Made by a program: the position numbers and the translations under genes
Shown here: in pieces, positions 53,083 to 62,429 of the stretch
Layout of the letters: each line of letters begins with the position of its first letter
Position numbering within the stretch: position 1 is the first letter of the stretch
Notes under the pieces: generated by a model
The model's database searches: none
What the model saw: only the letters and a program-made list of their open reading frames with translations
What the model was told of the DNA's origin: nothing
Source of the DNA: Kocuria tytonis
Lineage (GTDB): Bacteria; Actinomycetota; Actinomycetes; Actinomycetales; Micrococcaceae
DNA length: 64,000 nucleotides
Reading direction: 5' to 3'
Assembly: GCF_003226895.2 (NCBI RefSeq)
Contig: NZ_PNJG02000006.1
Span: 1-64,000 of the forward strand

Positions 53083-53412
53083 ATGGCAACTGCGCGACCG
53101 CATCTCCTAGAGCGGATCTTCTACATCCTGGCCGTGGTGTTCGGGGCGGTGGGCGTGCTCGCCTACGCCGTGTCCTACGTCCACGACGACTGGTCCGCCC
53201 ACCTGCCCGTGCTCCCGTTCTTCCTGGTGGTGGTGGCCAGCTCGTGCACGCTCACGGCCGTGACGCTCTCCCTGGTCCGGCTCTTCCACCAGGACCACCG
53301 CCCCGACGACGACCCGGACCACGAATTCGACCCCCCTCTCGGTCCCCGCGGCCGGGGGAGCACGGCCGCTTCCCCCGGGATCGACGGTCCTGCCAGGACC
53401 CCGCGCAGCTGA
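53083..53412 (+). CDS. Small two-pass membrane protein, unknown function
   Basis: 109 residues from ATG 53083, with AGAAGG five bases upstream. Two membrane helices (about 11-31 and 42-66) are followed by a polar Asp/Pro/Gly-rich tail. I do not recognise the family. It stands alone, between the fructosamine-kinase-like gene and the methionine genes. Confidence 0.65.
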   Translation: MATARPHLLERIFYILAVVFGAVGVLAYAVSYVHDDWSAHLPVLPFFLVVVASSCTLTAVTLSLVRLFHQDHRPDDDPDHEFDPPLGPRGRGSTAASPGIDGPARTPRS

Positions 53413-53529
53413 CCGCCACCGCGGCCCGCGATTGCTGCACCGCCGCCCCCGCCACCCGGTGAGGCGGCACGCGCCGCGGCTCGGGGATCCGTCCTGCCCG
53501 CGGGCGGGCCGGATGCCCCACCCCCTCCT

Positions 53530-53557
53530 TTGACACACTCACCATCCGTGCTACCTT
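53530..53557 (+). promoter_or_regulatory. Promoter of the metF leader
   Basis: TTGACA (53530-53535), a 16-base spacer and TACCTT (53552-53557) give a start near 53564, a few bases before the riboswitch. Confidence 0.6.
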
Positions 53558-53570
53558 CGCTACCACTGAA

Positions 53571-53651
53571 GGATCATGAGTTCCGGCGCAAAGCTCTGGC
53601 TGGCCGGACGGCAACCCTCCCGCTGTAGTGGGGTGCCCCAGATGACGATCC
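53571..53651 (+). promoter_or_regulatory. SAM-IV riboswitch aptamer
   Basis: GGATC (53571-53575) pairs with GATCC (53647-53651) to close the aptamer. Inside are the conserved segments CATGAG, CCGG...CCGG, GGCAACCCTCC and GTGGGGTGCCCC, ending GATGAC, as in the S-adenosylmethionine class IV riboswitch described from Actinomycetales. The core GGCAACC and GGGGTGC are shared with SAM-I, but the layout and lineage favour SAM-IV. Placed before metF, it should switch off methionine synthesis when S-adenosylmethionine is abundant. Confidence 0.8.
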
Positions 53652-53694
53652 GGCCGTCACGCGACCGCGTGCTCGGCAAGTACGGCGCTCGGAG

Positions 53695-53720
53695 TCCTCC
53701 GGCGTCCTACCGCCGGAGGA
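53695..53720 (+). promoter_or_regulatory. Expression-platform hairpin hiding the metF ribosome binding site
   Basis: TCCTCCGGCG pairs perfectly with CGCCGGAGGA over a 6-base loop. The right arm contains the GGAGGA ribosome binding site of metF (ATG 53729). This supports translational control rather than termination. Confidence 0.8.
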
Positions 53721-53728
53721 TTTCTCAC

Positions 53729-54724
53729 ATGTCAGCACCACTGCTCGATTCCCACCACGTTCGTGATGCCACGGTGGAACCGCCCACGGGCACGTCCTGG
53801 CTGGTGCGCAGGCCCCGCCGCTCCACCCTGGTCTCCTTCGAGGTCTTCCCGCCGCGCCCCACCGCGGACCCGGACACCGTGTGGCGGAGCATCGATGCCA
53901 TGGCGCAGGCCGGTCCGGACTTCTTCTCCGTGACCCACGGCCACTCCGCGAGCGGCGGGGTGTCCCGTGCGGCGCTGCGCCATCTGCGCCGCACCACGAA
54001 AACCCCCGTCATGGCGCACTTCACGTGCGGCGGCACGGACCGCGCCGGGCTGGAACGGTCCGTGGAACGGCTGGTGGACGACGGCGTCCGGGACCTCCTC
54101 GCGCTGCGCGGGGACCCGCCGCTGGGCGCCGGCGAGTGGGAGACCCCGCCCGGCGGCATCGGCCGCGCCGCGGAACTCGTGCGGCTCGTCCGGGACGTGG
54201 AGCGGCGTCGTTTCGGGGGCGGCTTCCGCCCCGGGAACCGGCCGCTGTCCGTGTCCGTGGCGTGCTACCCCTCGCCCGCGCGGGGCCGGGACTTCGAGGC
54301 GGACCTGGCCTCCCTGTGGGACAAGCAGGAGGCCGGCGCGGACTACGCGATCACGCAGGTGCTCTACGAGCCGGAGGACTACGCGCGCTTCCTGGAGCGC
54401 GCCCGCTCGGAGGGCATCCACCTCCCGGTGGTCGCGGGGCTCATGCCGTTGACGGATCCGCGCCGGCTGCGGCGGATGACCGAGATCACGGGGGTGCCCG
54501 TGCCGCGGCACCTCACGGAGTTCCTGACCGCGGACTCCGCCGAGGATCTGCGCCACCGCGGCACGGCCGCCACGCTGTCGCTCATCGACGACCTCCTGGA
54601 CCTGGGCTGCGCCGGCTTCCACCTGTACACGTTCAACCGCCCCGAGGCCGCCCTCACCATCCTGGAGCACCTGCGCGTGCGGGACGCCGCCCGCGAATAC
54701 CGCGGCCGTAGCCCCGCCGCCTGA
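53729..54724 (+). CDS. metF: Methylenetetrahydrofolate reductase
   Basis: 331 residues from ATG 53729, whose ribosome binding site is in the riboswitch hairpin. It reduces 5,10-methylene-THF to 5-methyl-THF using FAD. 'STLVSFEVFPPRP' with the catalytic Glu, 'FFSVTHGHSASGG', 'LLALRGDPP' and 'GADYAITQVLYE' match the family. It supplies the methyl donor for MetE encoded next. Confidence 0.95.
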   Translation: MSAPLLDSHHVRDATVEPPTGTSWLVRRPRRSTLVSFEVFPPRPTADPDTVWRSIDAMAQAGPDFFSVTHGHSASGGVSRAALRHLRRTTKTPVMAHFTCGGTDRAGLERSVERLVDDGVRDLLALRGDPPLGAGEWETPPGGIGRAAELVRLVRDVERRRFGGGFRPGNRPLSVSVACYPSPARGRDFEADLASLWDKQEAGADYAITQVLYEPEDYARFLERARSEGIHLPVVAGLMPLTDPRRLRRMTEITGVPVPRHLTEFLTADSAEDLRHRGTAATLSLIDDLLDLGCAGFHLYTFNRPEAALTILEHLRVRDAAREYRGRSPAA

Positions 54725-54848
54725 CCCGGCCGGCCCCGGCAAGTACCCACCCCGCCGCGCTCCCGCCGCGAGCGCACCCGCACGCGGCGCGGGTCCCGCA
54801 CACCCATTTTCCCCATCGTCAGCACCACATCACCCCCGAGGAGATCCC

Positions 54849-57287
54849 ATGTCCGTCCTGAACACCGCCCCGCTGCCGTCCGCGACCATCCTGGGCTACC
54901 CGCGCATCGGCCCGGACCGCGAGCTGAAGCGCGCGCTCGAGTCCTACTGGCAGGACTCCGTGCAGCACCCGGCCACCACCGTGCTGGACACCCTCGCCCG
55001 GCTGCGGGAGCGCACGACCGTCCGACTGAAGGACCTGGGCCTGGACGCGGATCACGCCATCCCCTCCGAGGGCTCCGCCGTGGACCACGTGCTGGACACC
55101 GCCCTGGCCCTGGGTGCGGTCCCGGCCCGGTTCCGGGCGGACGGCTTCTCCCCCGCCGCCCCGGACACCGTGCGCGGCATCGAGCTGATCACGGCGCTGT
55201 CCCGGGGGACGGACGAGGTGGAGCCCCTGGAGCTGACCAAGTGGTTCGACACCAACTACCACTACTACGTGCCGGAGCTCGATCCGGACACCCCGCTGCA
55301 CGCGCACCCCGAGAGTCTGGTGTCCCGCTACCGGGACACCCTGCGGCGCACCGGGGTCAGGACCCGCCCCGTGCTGGTGGGGCCGGTGACCCTGCTGCTG
55401 CTCTCCCGCCCGGAGACCCCCGCCGACGACGCCGCCCCGGTGGATCCGCTGGCCCGGCTCGACGACGTGCTGGCCCAGTACGTCGCGATCCTCAGCTCGC
55501 TGGCCGCGGCCGGCGTCGAATGGGTGCAGCTGGACGAGCCGGCACTGGCCGCGGACGGCTGGAGCGTCCCGCGGTCACGGATCATCTCCGCCGTGACCAC
55601 CGCGTACACCCGGTTGACGTCCCTGGCCGACCACCCCGCGGTGCTGGTCACGGTGGGCTACGGGGACGCCGGGGAGGACGCCCACCTCGCCCTGGCCCGC
55701 ACGGCCGTGGACGCTCTCGCGGTGGACCTCGACCGCGGGGACGTCCCCGGTGGAGCCGCGCTCGAGGCGTGGGGCGAGCGGCCGGTGGTGGGCGGCGTCG
55801 TCGGGGGCCGGACCGTGTGGCGCACGGACCTGGCGCGGGCGAAGAACACCCTGGACCGGTTGCGTGCCGCGGCGCACGGTCCCGTCCCGGTGGGCACGGC
55901 CACGCCCCTGCTGCACGTCCCGCACGACGTCACCCGCGAGACCGAACTGGACCCGGACGTGCGCAGCTGGGTGGCCTTCGCGGACCAGAAGGTCACCGAG
56001 GTGGTCGAGCTGGCGCGCGGCGTGGAGCAGGGGTGGGAGGCGATTGCCGGGACCCTCGCCCGGGACGCGGAGATCCGGGCGGGCCGCGCCGCGCACCCCG
56101 CGACGCACCGTGCGGCGGTCCGTGAGCGCACCGCCGCCGTGCGCAGCGAGGACCGTGTGCGGGCATCCGCCGCGGAGCGCCGGACGGCGCAGCACGAGCG
56201 CCTGCAGCTGCCCCCGCTGCCCACCACGACCATCGGCTCCTTCCCCCAGACGGCCGAGATCCGGGCGACCCGCGCCGCCCACCGGGCGGGTCGCCTGGAC
56301 GGCGCCGCCTACTGGGAAGCCATCCGGTCCGAGATCGCCCGCACGGTGCGCGCTCAGGAGGAGCTGGGCCTGGACGTGCTCGTGCACGGCGAGCCGGAGC
56401 GCAACGACATGGTGCAGTACTTCGCCGAGGCGCTCGACGGTTTCGTGACCACCCGCCACGGCTGGGTGCAGTCCTACGGCTCGCGGTGCACGCGCCCCTC
56501 GATCCTGTTCGGGGACGTCTCCCGCCCCGCGCCGATCACCGTGGACTGGACCCGCTACGCGGCGTCGCTCACGGAGCGCCCCGTCAAGGGCATGCTCACG
56601 GGCCCGGTGACGATCCTCGCGTGGTCCTTCGTGCGGGACGACGTCCCCGCGGCCGAGGTCGCGGACCAGGTCGCGCTTGCCCTGCGGGACGAGGTCGCGG
56701 ACCTGGAGGAGGCCGGCACCGCGGTGATCCAGGTGGACGAGCCAGCACTGCGCGAGCTGTTGCCGCTGCGGGACGCGGACCGCCCGGACTACCTGCGGTG
56801 GTCCGTGGACGCCTTCCGCCTGGCCACGGGAGGTGCGGCCACCGGAACCCAGGTCCACACCCACCTGTGCTACTCGGAGTTCGAGACGGTGCTGGACGCC
56901 ATCGACGCCCTGGACGCGGACGTCACCACGCTGGAGGCCTCGCGCTCCGGCTCGGGCATCGTGGCCGGTCTCGCCGCCGCGGACTTCCCCCGGGACGTGG
57001 GGCCCGGGGTGTGGGACATCCACTCGCCGCGCGTCCCCACGTTCCAGGAGGTCGTCCGGCGGGTCCGCCGCGCCGCCGCCGCGCTCGGCCCCGACCGCGT
57101 GTGGGTCAACCCGGACTGCGGTCTCAAGACGCGCGGGTGGCCGGAGACCGAGGCCGCGCTGGACCGCCTGGTGGCCGCGGCCGTCACGGTGCGCGCGGAA
57201 CTCGCCCGGGAGGACGACGCCGCCCGCCCCGGTGTGAGCGCGGCGCCCGGGACCGCGCCGCGGGCGGTGGTCGGCGCGGTCCGCTGA
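54849..57287 (+). CDS. metE: Cobalamin-independent methionine synthase
   Basis: 812 residues from ATG 54849, with GAGGAG upstream. Duplicated barrel: the N-terminal half begins 'ATILGYPRIGPDRELKRALESYW'; the C-terminal half has 'TTTIGSFPQT', the zinc ligands in His-Thr-His-Leu-Cys and in 'PDCGLKTRGW'. It transfers a methyl group from 5-methyl-THF to homocysteine. It is slightly longer than usual, with low-complexity ends. The 124-base gap after metF shows no terminator, so the riboswitch transcript may extend through it. Confidence 0.96.
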   Translation: MSVLNTAPLPSATILGYPRIGPDRELKRALESYWQDSVQHPATTVLDTLARLRERTTVRLKDLGLDADHAIPSEGSAVDHVLDTALALGAVPARFRADGFSPAAPDTVRGIELITALSRGTDEVEPLELTKWFDTNYHYYVPELDPDTPLHAHPESLVSRYRDTLRRTGVRTRPVLVGPVTLLLLSRPETPADDAAPVDPLARLDDVLAQYVAILSSLAAAGVEWVQLDEPALAADGWSVPRSRIISAVTTAYTRLTSLADHPAVLVTVGYGDAGEDAHLALARTAVDALAVDLDRGDVPGGAALEAWGERPVVGGVVGGRTVWRTDLARAKNTLDRLRAAAHGPVPVGTATPLLHVPHDVTRETELDPDVRSWVAFADQKVTEVVELARGVEQGWEAIAGTLARDAEIRAGRAAHPATHRAAVRERTAAVRSEDRVRASAAERRTAQHERLQLPPLPTTTIGSFPQTAEIRATRAAHRAGRLDGAAYWEAIRSEIARTVRAQEELGLDVLVHGEPERNDMVQYFAEALDGFVTTRHGWVQSYGSRCTRPSILFGDVSRPAPITVDWTRYAASLTERPVKGMLTGPVTILAWSFVRDDVPAAEVADQVALALRDEVADLEEAGTAVIQVDEPALRELLPLRDADRPDYLRWSVDAFRLATGGAATGTQVHTHLCYSEFETVLDAIDALDADVTTLEASRSGSGIVAGLAAADFPRDVGPGVWDIHSPRVPTFQEVVRRVRRAAAALGPDRVWVNPDCGLKTRGWPETEAALDRLVAAAVTVRAELAREDDAARPGVSAAPGTAPRAVVGAVR

Positions 57288-57573
57288 CCCGCGCACCGGT
57301 ATGGCGGCCGGGGTGTTCGCGCCCGTGCGCCGGACGGCGGGTCGAACCGCGGTGCACCGGGGCGGGTGCGTGAGGTCCCGCCCCGGTGCACGGGAGCGAC
57401 GGGGCGCCCGGTCCGCGTCCGCCGGGAGGCACGACCCGACGCCGCTGCCCCGACTGTCTGCCCCGGCACCGAACCACTACCATGGAGCGGAGGGCGTGAC
57501 AGAGCGCTCGCCCGCGGTTCCGCCGACGTCGTCGCCGGGGCGGAAGCAGAGACGACGTCGAGGAGCACATCGG

Positions 57574-58794
57574 GTGAAGGTCGCTGTATCCGCGATCGGC
57601 AGCCGCGGGGATGTCGTTCCGTTCGCCAACCTCGCGCACCGCTTCGCGGCAGCGGGCCACCGGGTCACCCTCGTCACCCACGACTCCTCCCGGGACGTGC
57701 TGGATGCCGGTCTGCAGGTGGTTCCCGTGCCCAGCGATCCGCAGTCGCTGATGGCCGGGCCGGCGGGCCAGGCCGCCCACCGGTGGAGCCCCTGGGAACT
57801 GAACCGGTCCCGGGACCTCTTCGCGGACTTCGTCCACTCCGGTGCGGCCCCTGCCCGGGAGGCGCTCGAGGACGCGGACGTGCTCATCGCCTCGACCTTC
57901 TCCATCGCCGCCGTCGACGCCGCCCTGCAGCAGGGGGTGCCCGTGGTGCGGGCGCACATGTGGCCCGAGTACCCGGAGCTGGACGGCCCGATGCCCCTGC
58001 TTCCCTATTCGTGGCGCGTGCCCGGCCCGGCGCGGCGCCTGGCCCGGGGTGCCCTGCGCCGCGCCGAGCCGTACCTGGGCGGTGTCGCGGGCCACTGGCG
58101 GCGCGGTCGGCTGCATCTCGCCGCACGCCATCCGGTGGGCCTCACCACGGCCACCGCGGGTTCTCTCTACGCCTTCAGCCCGCAGCTGGTGCCCGTGCTG
58201 CCCGCGGAGGGCACGGTCACGGGCTGGTGGACGGGGCCCGTGGGCCACGGGGCTCTGCCCGATCCCCTGCTGGAGCTGCTGGGCTCCGGGGACTGGATCT
58301 ACCTGGGTTTCGGCTCCATGCAGCGCGGATCCCCCTCCGAGGTGCTGCAGCACGTGGGCGACGCCTGCGAGCGCGCAGGGGTCCGTGCCGTCGCGCAGCT
58401 CGGCCGGCTGCGGGGGCGCGTGCACCCGAACGTGGTCTGCATCGACGAGCAGCCGCACGACGCGCTGTTCCGGCACGTGCGGGCCGTCGTGCACCACGGG
58501 GGCGCCGGCACCACGGCAGCCGCCGTCCGGGCGGGGGTGCCCTCCGTGGTGGTCCCGCACTTCGCCGATCAATTCTACTGGGGCAGCCGCCTCCACGCGC
58601 TGGGCGTCGCACCGCGCCCGCTGCGTCGCCAGGCACTGACCGGACCGCGCTTGGCCCGGCTCATCCGGGAGGCCCTGGACCCGGCCGTGGCCGCCCGCGC
58701 CGAGCTCCTCGCCGAGCGGGTGCGCGCGGAGGACGGCTGCGGACGCGCGGTGCACCAGGTGGAGGAGTGGCTGAGCGCGGCGGCGCCCCGGTGA
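57574..58794 (+). CDS. GT1 family glycosyltransferase (carotenoid/sterol glycosyltransferase type)
   Basis: 406 residues from GTG 57574, which gives the family-typical start 'KVAVSAIGSRGDVVPF'; GAGGAG lies nine bases upstream. The GT-B C-terminal signature 'HHGGAGTTAAAVRAGVPSVVVPHFADQFYWG' is that of UDP-glycosyltransferases such as zeaxanthin and sterol glucosyltransferases. It may glycosylate the hydroxylated carotenoid made by the adjacent genes (inference). An in-frame GTG at 57496 is a less likely start. The stop overlaps the next gene (GTGA). The preceding gap 57288-57573 has no other gene. Confidence 0.85.
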   Translation: MKVAVSAIGSRGDVVPFANLAHRFAAAGHRVTLVTHDSSRDVLDAGLQVVPVPSDPQSLMAGPAGQAAHRWSPWELNRSRDLFADFVHSGAAPAREALEDADVLIASTFSIAAVDAALQQGVPVVRAHMWPEYPELDGPMPLLPYSWRVPGPARRLARGALRRAEPYLGGVAGHWRRGRLHLAARHPVGLTTATAGSLYAFSPQLVPVLPAEGTVTGWWTGPVGHGALPDPLLELLGSGDWIYLGFGSMQRGSPSEVLQHVGDACERAGVRAVAQLGRLRGRVHPNVVCIDEQPHDALFRHVRAVVHHGGAGTTAAAVRAGVPSVVVPHFADQFYWGSRLHALGVAPRPLRRQALTGPRLARLIREALDPAVAARAELLAERVRAEDGCGRAVHQVEEWLSAAAPR

Positions 58795-60257
58795 GCACGC
58801 AGCACGCCCTGCGCGGCGCGGGGTCCACCGCCCTGCCGGCCGCGATCTCCCCCCTGCGGATCGCCGCGGCGCCCATGATCGCCGTCTCGGTGGCCCTGCT
58901 CCTGGTGGCAGGCCGCTACGGGCCGCACTGGGACGAGCTGTACTTCCGCATGCTGCCGTTGCGGTGGTGGTACGTGGACCAGCCGCCGCTGACGGTGTGG
59001 CTGACGTGGCTCGCCGCCCACGTCAGCGACGCCGTGTGGGTCCAGCGGCTGCCCGCCGTCGCGGCCGCGGCCGCGGGGGCGCTCGTGGCGAGCCTCTTCC
59101 CCAGGGCGCTCGGCACCGGGCCGTGGACCCAGCGACTGGCCGCGTGGGCCCACGCCTTCACCGTGTACCCGCTGCTCATGGGACACATCTTCACCACCGG
59201 CGCCCTGGACCTGCTCGCGTGGGAGCTCGTGATCCTGTTCGTGCTGCGCGCCGCGCAGGGCCGGCCCCGCTTCCTCGTCTGGGCGGGAGCCGTGGCGGGG
59301 GTGGCCTGCTGGAACAAGCTGCTCGTCGTCGCGCTCCTCGGGGCGCTGTTCGTCTCGCTGTGCCTCACCTGCCGGTGGCTGCTGCGCACCCGCGAGACGG
59401 TGCTCGGCGCGGGCCTGTTCCTGGTGCTGGCCGCGCCCCAGCTCTGGGCGCAGCTGAGCCACGGGCTGCCGATGTCCCAGGTGTCCGCGGGTCTGGTGGC
59501 GCAGCAGGGCGACGTCGTGCGGCTCGCACTCCTGCCCGCCCTCGCCCTGTTCGTGGGCCCACCCCTGACCCTCGTGGCACTGCACGGACTCCTGGACCCC
59601 TGGCGCGGGGCCGAACCCGCCGCCCGGTTCCTACTGCCCACCGTCCTGCTGGTGGTGGCCTTCACTCTCGTCTCCCCCTCCCAGCCGCACTATCCCATGG
59701 GCGCGGTGCTGCCGGCCCTCTCGCTGGGCTGGGCCGGCCCCCGGCTGCGACGGCGCTGGAGCCGCGGGAGGAGAGGTGCGGTGGTGCTCGCCAACGCCGC
59801 GGTGGCCTGCCTCATCTGCCTTCCGCTGCTGCCCGCCGCCCAGCCCTGGGTGGGCGTGCAGTCCGCGGTGAACCCCACCGTCCGCGACCAGCTCGGCTGG
59901 CCGGAGCTGGCGGCCGAGGTGACCGGGGCCCGGGAACCCGGGGAGGACGTCGTCGTCGACGGCTACGCACTGGCCGGTGCGGTGCACCGCTACGGCTCCC
60001 CCGCGGACCGGGCGGCGCTGCACTCCGGGCACAACGGCCTGTGGGACCTCGGGCCCCCGCGATCCCAGCGGGTGCTGCTGGTGGGTGAGCACGCCACGGC
60101 GCTGCGCGGCTCCTTCGCCTCGTGCGCGCCGGGTCCGTCCCCGCGGACCGGCCCGGTGGTCCACCCCGAGCTCGTGGACATGCCCGTGCTGCACTGCGAG
60201 GGTCCCACCGCCGACTGGGGGACGCTGTGGCCCCGGTTCCGCCGGATCAGCGGCTGA
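58791..60257 (+). CDS. Integral-membrane glycosyltransferase (GT39/GT83, ArnT-like)
   Basis: 488 residues from GTG 58791, overlapping the GT1 stop. About ten to twelve membrane helices; the first extracytoplasmic loop has the acidic 'GPHWDELYFRML' motif used by polyprenyl-phosphate-dependent glycosyltransferases, followed by 'DQPPLTVWL'. It would take a sugar from a lipid phosphate donor and add it outside the membrane. The acceptor is unknown. The end overlaps the stop of the opposing DUF998 gene by 11 bases. Confidence 0.85.
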   Translation: MSTQHALRGAGSTALPAAISPLRIAAAPMIAVSVALLLVAGRYGPHWDELYFRMLPLRWWYVDQPPLTVWLTWLAAHVSDAVWVQRLPAVAAAAAGALVASLFPRALGTGPWTQRLAAWAHAFTVYPLLMGHIFTTGALDLLAWELVILFVLRAAQGRPRFLVWAGAVAGVACWNKLLVVALLGALFVSLCLTCRWLLRTRETVLGAGLFLVLAAPQLWAQLSHGLPMSQVSAGLVAQQGDVVRLALLPALALFVGPPLTLVALHGLLDPWRGAEPAARFLLPTVLLVVAFTLVSPSQPHYPMGAVLPALSLGWAGPRLRRRWSRGRRGAVVLANAAVACLICLPLLPAAQPWVGVQSAVNPTVRDQLGWPELAAEVTGAREPGEDVVVDGYALAGAVHRYGSPADRAALHSGHNGLWDLGPPRSQRVLLVGEHATALRGSFASCAPGPSPRTGPVVHPELVDMPVLHCEGPTADWGTLWPRFRRISG

Positions 60258-60897
60258 CGTCCACCGCTCGGGACCCGCGGGTGAGCACGCACCCGGCCTC
60301 GACGAGCAGCGCGAGCAGCAGCGCCCCGACGATCACCAGTTCACCGGCGCCGCGCGGCACCACACCGTCCGGCAGACGGCTCACGGCGGCGAACACGAGG
60401 GCCACGCTCGCGAGCACCACGCGCGTGGCACGGCGGCGGCGCAGCCACGGCGTCCCGGGACGGATCCCGGACACCAGGAATCCCGTGGCCGGGACCACCA
60501 GCGCGAGGACCACGGCCGCCAGGTGCAGGCCCGCCGTGTTCCCGGCGGGGAACACTCCGGTGGCCACCAGGCCCGCGCCCATGACGACGACGCTGCCGGC
60601 CAGTGCGCGCCCCCACCACCGCATCAGACATGCCCCGGCGGCCATGAGCAGCACACCGGTGAGGGACACCCCCGTGTTGAAGAGGACATGACGCGGGGAG
60701 CAGATCCACCTGCCGCCGCGCACGCGGCACGCGCCGTCCCCGAGGTCGCTGATCATGTTGTCGTACCAGACGTACGCGGTCCCGGCGGTGGACAGCGACA
60801 CCACCACGGTGACGGCGAACAGGAGGACCGCGGCGAGCACGAGCAGTGCCCCGCACCGGGCCCGTGTGCCCGCCGCGGTCGCTGCAGGTCCCCTCAC
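60247..60897 (-). CDS. DUF998 family membrane protein
   Basis: 216 residues if started at GTG 60897; no strong ribosome binding site is present, so the start is uncertain. Six membrane helices; 'YDNMISDLGDGAC' and 'CSPRHVLFNTGVSLTGVLL' match DUF998 proteins. Function unknown. It lies 142 bases after the P450 gene on the same strand. Confidence 0.8.
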   Translation of the reverse strand: MRGPAATAAGTRARCGALLVLAAVLLFAVTVVVSLSTAGTAYVWYDNMISDLGDGACRVRGGRWICSPRHVLFNTGVSLTGVLLMAAGACLMRWWGRALAGSVVVMGAGLVATGVFPAGNTAGLHLAAVVLALVVPATGFLVSGIRPGTPWLRRRRATRVVLASVALVFAAVSRLPDGVVPRGAGELVIVGALLLALLVEAGCVLTRGSRAVDVSR

Positions 60898-61039
60898 GAC
60901 GCCGCGCCCGCGGCCCTCCGCGGCGCGGGAACCGGCACTGCCGCGCTCACCCCGCGCACGGGTCCGCCGGGGTGGGGACGCCGGGTGCGCTGGGCGCCGT
61001 CGTGCTGCCGGGCGGAGGCGCCGGGCCCGGGGTCGCTGC

Positions 61040-62260
61040 TCACAGGGCGCCCGCGCGGGCCCGCGGGAAGCGCAACCGCATCCCCCGCAGGGCATACCCC
61101 TCGATGAGGTTGTCCCACTCGAGGGACGGGGCGTCCACGATGACGGGATCGTGGCGCAGCAGCCGCACCAGGAAACTGTCCGTCTCCGTGATGGCCAGCG
61201 GCCGCCCGGGGCACTTGTGCGCGCCGTCGCTGAAGCTCAGCCCGGTGGCGTCCGCCCCGGGGGGCATGGAGCGCGCGGGGCAGACCCCGGTGGGACGCTC
61301 GCCCACGGCCTCGGGATCGGTGTTGGTCTGGCGCACGCAGATGTCCACGAGGTCCCCGGACGGCACCGTCCAGGTGGTCCCGCCGTCCGTGATCTCCACC
61401 GGCTCCTGGACGCGGCGGTACAGATGGCCCACCACGGGCTCCAGCCGGAGGATCTCGTGCAGGATGGCGAACCGTTCTTCTTCCTGCGCCGCCAGGTAGC
61501 GGGCACGCAACCGGTCGTCGTCGAGCAGGTGCCACGCGGCCATCACGATGAACTCGCGGGTGGTCACCATTCCCGCGGTGCCGTAGGTGACACACTCCAC
61601 CAGGATGTCCGCGGTGGAGTACCCCTCGGCCAGCAGGTGGCTGACCACGTCGTCACCGGGGTTCTTGCGCAGTGCCCGGATCGCCGGGCGCACGTCCGCG
61701 AGGTAGAAGCGGGCAATGGGCAGGAGCGCGTTGAAGGCGGCCTGCGCCCACTGCGCGCGGGTGCGGCCGTAGTCCGGCTTGGTGATGTCCAGCGGCGGCT
61801 GGTTGAAGAAGCTCACCAGGCGCCGGCACATCCCGTCCAGGGACGAGTGGTTGATGCCCACGATCTCCCGGGTGACGTCCACGGTGAAGCGCAGGGCCAG
61901 CTCGTCCAGGAGACAGGGTTCGTCCGCGCGGACGGCGGCAGCCACGAAGGCGGCGGCCCGGGACTCGATGCCCGCCCTGTGCCGGCGCGCCACCACCGCG
62001 GGCGCGAAGAACCGCCCGACCTTCTTGCGCTGCTCGTCGTGCAGCGGCCCGTCCGAGACCAGGATGGGGTGGTGGCGGAAGAACCCCTTGGGGATCGCCT
62101 CGGCGGTGAAACCCGCCTGGGTGGTGGCGTGGCGGGCCTGGAGCACCTGCCGGGCCGCCGTCAGCCCCCGGATCCTCCAGACGGAACCGCTGCGCTCCAC
62201 ACGGGGTGTCTCTGCTTCCCCCGGTTTGCGGGACCGGCGTACGTCCGACTCTTCGCTCAC
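61040..62260 (-). CDS. Cytochrome P450, probable carotenoid hydroxylase
   Basis: 406 residues from GTG 62260, with GGAGAGG upstream and TAGACT at 62295-62290 as a likely -10. The I-helix 'YGTAGMVTTREF' (near 230), Glu-Ile-Leu-Arg (near 268) and heme-binding 'FSDGAHKCPG' with Cys near 350 are complete. It is soluble, so needs separate electron carriers, which are not encoded here. It is divergent from crtYc-crtYd. In Brevibacterium-type pathways a P450 hydroxylates the aromatic end rings; a similar role here is inferred. Confidence 0.9.
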   Translation of the reverse strand: MSEESDVRRSRKPGEAETPRVERSGSVWRIRGLTAARQVLQARHATTQAGFTAEAIPKGFFRHHPILVSDGPLHDEQRKKVGRFFAPAVVARRHRAGIESRAAAFVAAAVRADEPCLLDELALRFTVDVTREIVGINHSSLDGMCRRLVSFFNQPPLDITKPDYGRTRAQWAQAAFNALLPIARFYLADVRPAIRALRKNPGDDVVSHLLAEGYSTADILVECVTYGTAGMVTTREFIVMAAWHLLDDDRLRARYLAAQEEERFAILHEILRLEPVVGHLYRRVQEPVEITDGGTTWTVPSGDLVDICVRQTNTDPEAVGERPTGVCPARSMPPGADATGLSFSDGAHKCPGRPLAITETDSFLVRLLRHDPVIVDAPSLEWDNLIEGYALRGMRLRFPRARAGAL

Positions 62261-62429
62261 GTTGTGTGTCCTCTCCTGCTGTGGTCCGCAGTCTACGGCC
62301 CGGGGCCCCGCGCAGGCACCGCGGCCGTCGCGGGCCGGGGCGTCTCGGGTCGGGCTCCCCGGACCCGGGACGTCCCCTCGGGTAGGGTTGGCGACAGACG
62401 CACCCGCTCCCGACGCAGGAAGGAAGTCG
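62261..62429. promoter_or_regulatory. Divergent promoter region between the P450 and crtYc genes
   Basis: TAGACT (62295-62290, minus) and TAGGGT (62393-62398, plus) are the likely -10 elements for the two directions. Confidence 0.5.

Noticed and set aside
53576-53728. Upstream ATG extension of metF
   Set aside because: The ATG lies inside the riboswitch aptamer; MetF similarity and the ribosome binding site support ATG 53729.
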